Below, piece after piece: positions 19,952-20,788 of a stretch of DNA of 20,788 bases. Below the pieces are notes generated by a model. The model was given only the letters and a program-made list of their open reading frames with translations. It made no database searches and was not told the DNA's origin. The position numbers were made by a program, and so were the translations under genes. The DNA lies in the IMG/VR virus record IMGVR_UViG_3300030118_005809, positions 1 through 20,788 of that record. One strand, given 5' to 3'. The stretch comes from a virus. Numbering within the stretch: the stretch's first letter is position 1; each line of letters starts with the position of its first letter.

Positions 19952-20788
19952 CTATCGAGCAGAGAGAAGCTTGACGCCTTTGTCTGCATTGATGAGTCCC
20001 AATCCAAGGTAAGCATGGCCCACGATGAATGTAGAGGCACTCATAGGACGACGATCGAATTCACAAACGACCTTACCCATAGACATGAGATCAGCAGAAC
20101 CGCGAACACCAGCAGGAATACCGTCAACGTATCCAATACAGCCCGGAGAGATCATATAATTATCGAATCCAGAAGAACCGTTTTCTTTTACGTGTTTGCT
20201 TCTGTACACATCTACCCCGAATAAATTTCCGGCGAAGTTTTCTCCTTTCACTTCAAGCATAGACATAGAAGATTGCATGCGGCTAATTGCATTCCCGGTC
20301 TCGTTACGGAGAGAGTCTTGAAGCTCTGTCAACGCCTTTGGATCAAGTACGGCTGCATATGGACCCGGAGCACCTGCACCAGAAGCAGCTTGTTCAAGAG
20401 CAAAGATTGCGTCAAAGAAATCGTCCACGGATAGAGTTGTTGTATTTGCGCCAGCTGTGGTTGTCAAAGAAGCAGCTGCTTCTCCGGTAAGCTCTGCAAA
20501 GCGTGTCTCGTAGCTTCCTGCGATGCTTTGGGCGATACGGAAAGGATCAATATCTGCTCCTCCAAATCCGGTCATAGAAGCAAGATCACTCATCTCATAG
20601 ATGATGTACTGACGAGCAGCAACAAGATCAGCAGATTGAATTGTCAAAGCGGTTTTATTTGCTGCTTCGTCTGAGATTTCAGATCCAGCCGCTGCCATAC
20701 TATCGAAGCCATCCAGACCAGCGAGACGTACACGAACAGTATCTGATCCAGTGCCGTTAATGCTGCCTTGATAGCTGAGAAGAGGAGT
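19952..20788 (-). CDS. Major capsid protein, HK97-fold type (5' end outside window)
   Basis: The frame is open to the right edge (279 codons shown, including stop), so the true start lies beyond 20788; the ATG at 20698 is internal. The region has the feel of P22/N4-gp56-like coat proteins. It has an Ala/Gly/Thr-rich middle (GEAAASLTTTAGANTTTLSV), then DDFFDAIFALEQ, GPYAAVLDPKALTELQDSLR, GNLFGVDVYRSKHV and a C-terminal FIVGHAYLGLGLINADKGVK. The last element (xxAYLGLGxxxxDKGVK) is common at capsid C-termini. It forms the head shell and should be the most abundant phage protein. Upstream neighbours (portal, scaffold, terminase) would lie right of the window. Confidence 0.88.
   Translation of the reverse strand, partial: TPLLSYQGSINGTGSDTVRVRLAGLDGFDSMAAAGSEISDEAANKTALTIQSADLVAARQYIIYEMSDLASMTGFGGADIDPFRIAQSIAGSYETRFAELTGEAAASLTTTAGANTTTLSVDDFFDAIFALEQAASGAGAPGPYAAVLDPKALTELQDSLRNETGNAISRMQSSMSMLEVKGENFAGNLFGVDVYRSKHVKENGSSGFDNYMISPGCIGYVDGIPAGVRGSADLMSMGKVVCEFDRRPMSASTFIVGHAYLGLGLINADKGVKLLSAR

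Noticed and set aside
1-20788. tRNA genes, CRISPR arrays, IS elements, integrase and att sites
   Set aside because: No cloverleaf with a plausible T-arm, no regularly spaced repeats, and no transposase or recombinase ORFs were seen in reading the window.

Overview
The window reads as part of a tailed-phage (siphovirus-like) genome or prophage. It is gene-dense, moderate in GC and almost entirely transcribed leftward (minus strand). Its genes have strong GGAG-type ribosome binding sites and sigma70-type promoters, including one perfect TTGACA-N17-TATAAT. This suggests a bacterial host with canonical sigma70 and Shine-Dalgarno usage. A Bacteroidetes-type host is less likely, and the host cannot be named from this sequence. 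No tRNA, rRNA, IS element or CRISPR array was seen.

Left end (1-2158): a cluster of small orphan genes, several too short for ordinary gene callers. They include a 40-residue Lys/Arg-rich protein, a stand-alone copy of a module usually attached to larger phage proteins (the only rightward gene here), an acidic 134-residue protein behind the strongest promoter, a 40-residue single-span membrane protein, and short helical proteins. Two promoters share an identical 24-nt leader. One terminator hairpin carries a promoter. A 282-nt intergenic stretch holds terminators and repeats and is an origin or regulatory candidate.

Replication, recombination and modification block (2159-7131, all leftward, mostly coupled by ATGA overlaps): an unknown 81-residue protein, an unknown 66-residue protein, two helix-turn-helix proteins, a C5-cytosine methyltransferase with a long second ORF in another frame, a SWIM zinc-finger protein, a RusA-type resolvase, an AEP-like primase, and a VapE-type helicase split into two genes. 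A lone rightward DEDDh exonuclease (7217-7780) is divergent from this block and convergent with the late block.

Late block (7760-20788, leftward from the right edge): major capsid protein (5' end outside the window), a terminator/anti-Shine-Dalgarno element, an unknown 219-residue protein, an unknown 46-residue protein, a small beta-rich protein, head-tail adaptor, tail terminator, tail tube, tail assembly chaperone with a canonical -1 frameshift site, an HK97-gp10-like protein, tape measure, a 1091-residue Asp-box tail-tip protein, tail hub, an L,D-peptidase-like lysin and a holin-like protein. Most junctions overlap as TAATG, TGATG or ATGA, indicating translational coupling.

The observations most worth checking are the dual-frame methyltransferase region, the RNA element after the capsid gene, the tail chaperone frameshift site, and the shared promoter-leader module of the left-end orphans.
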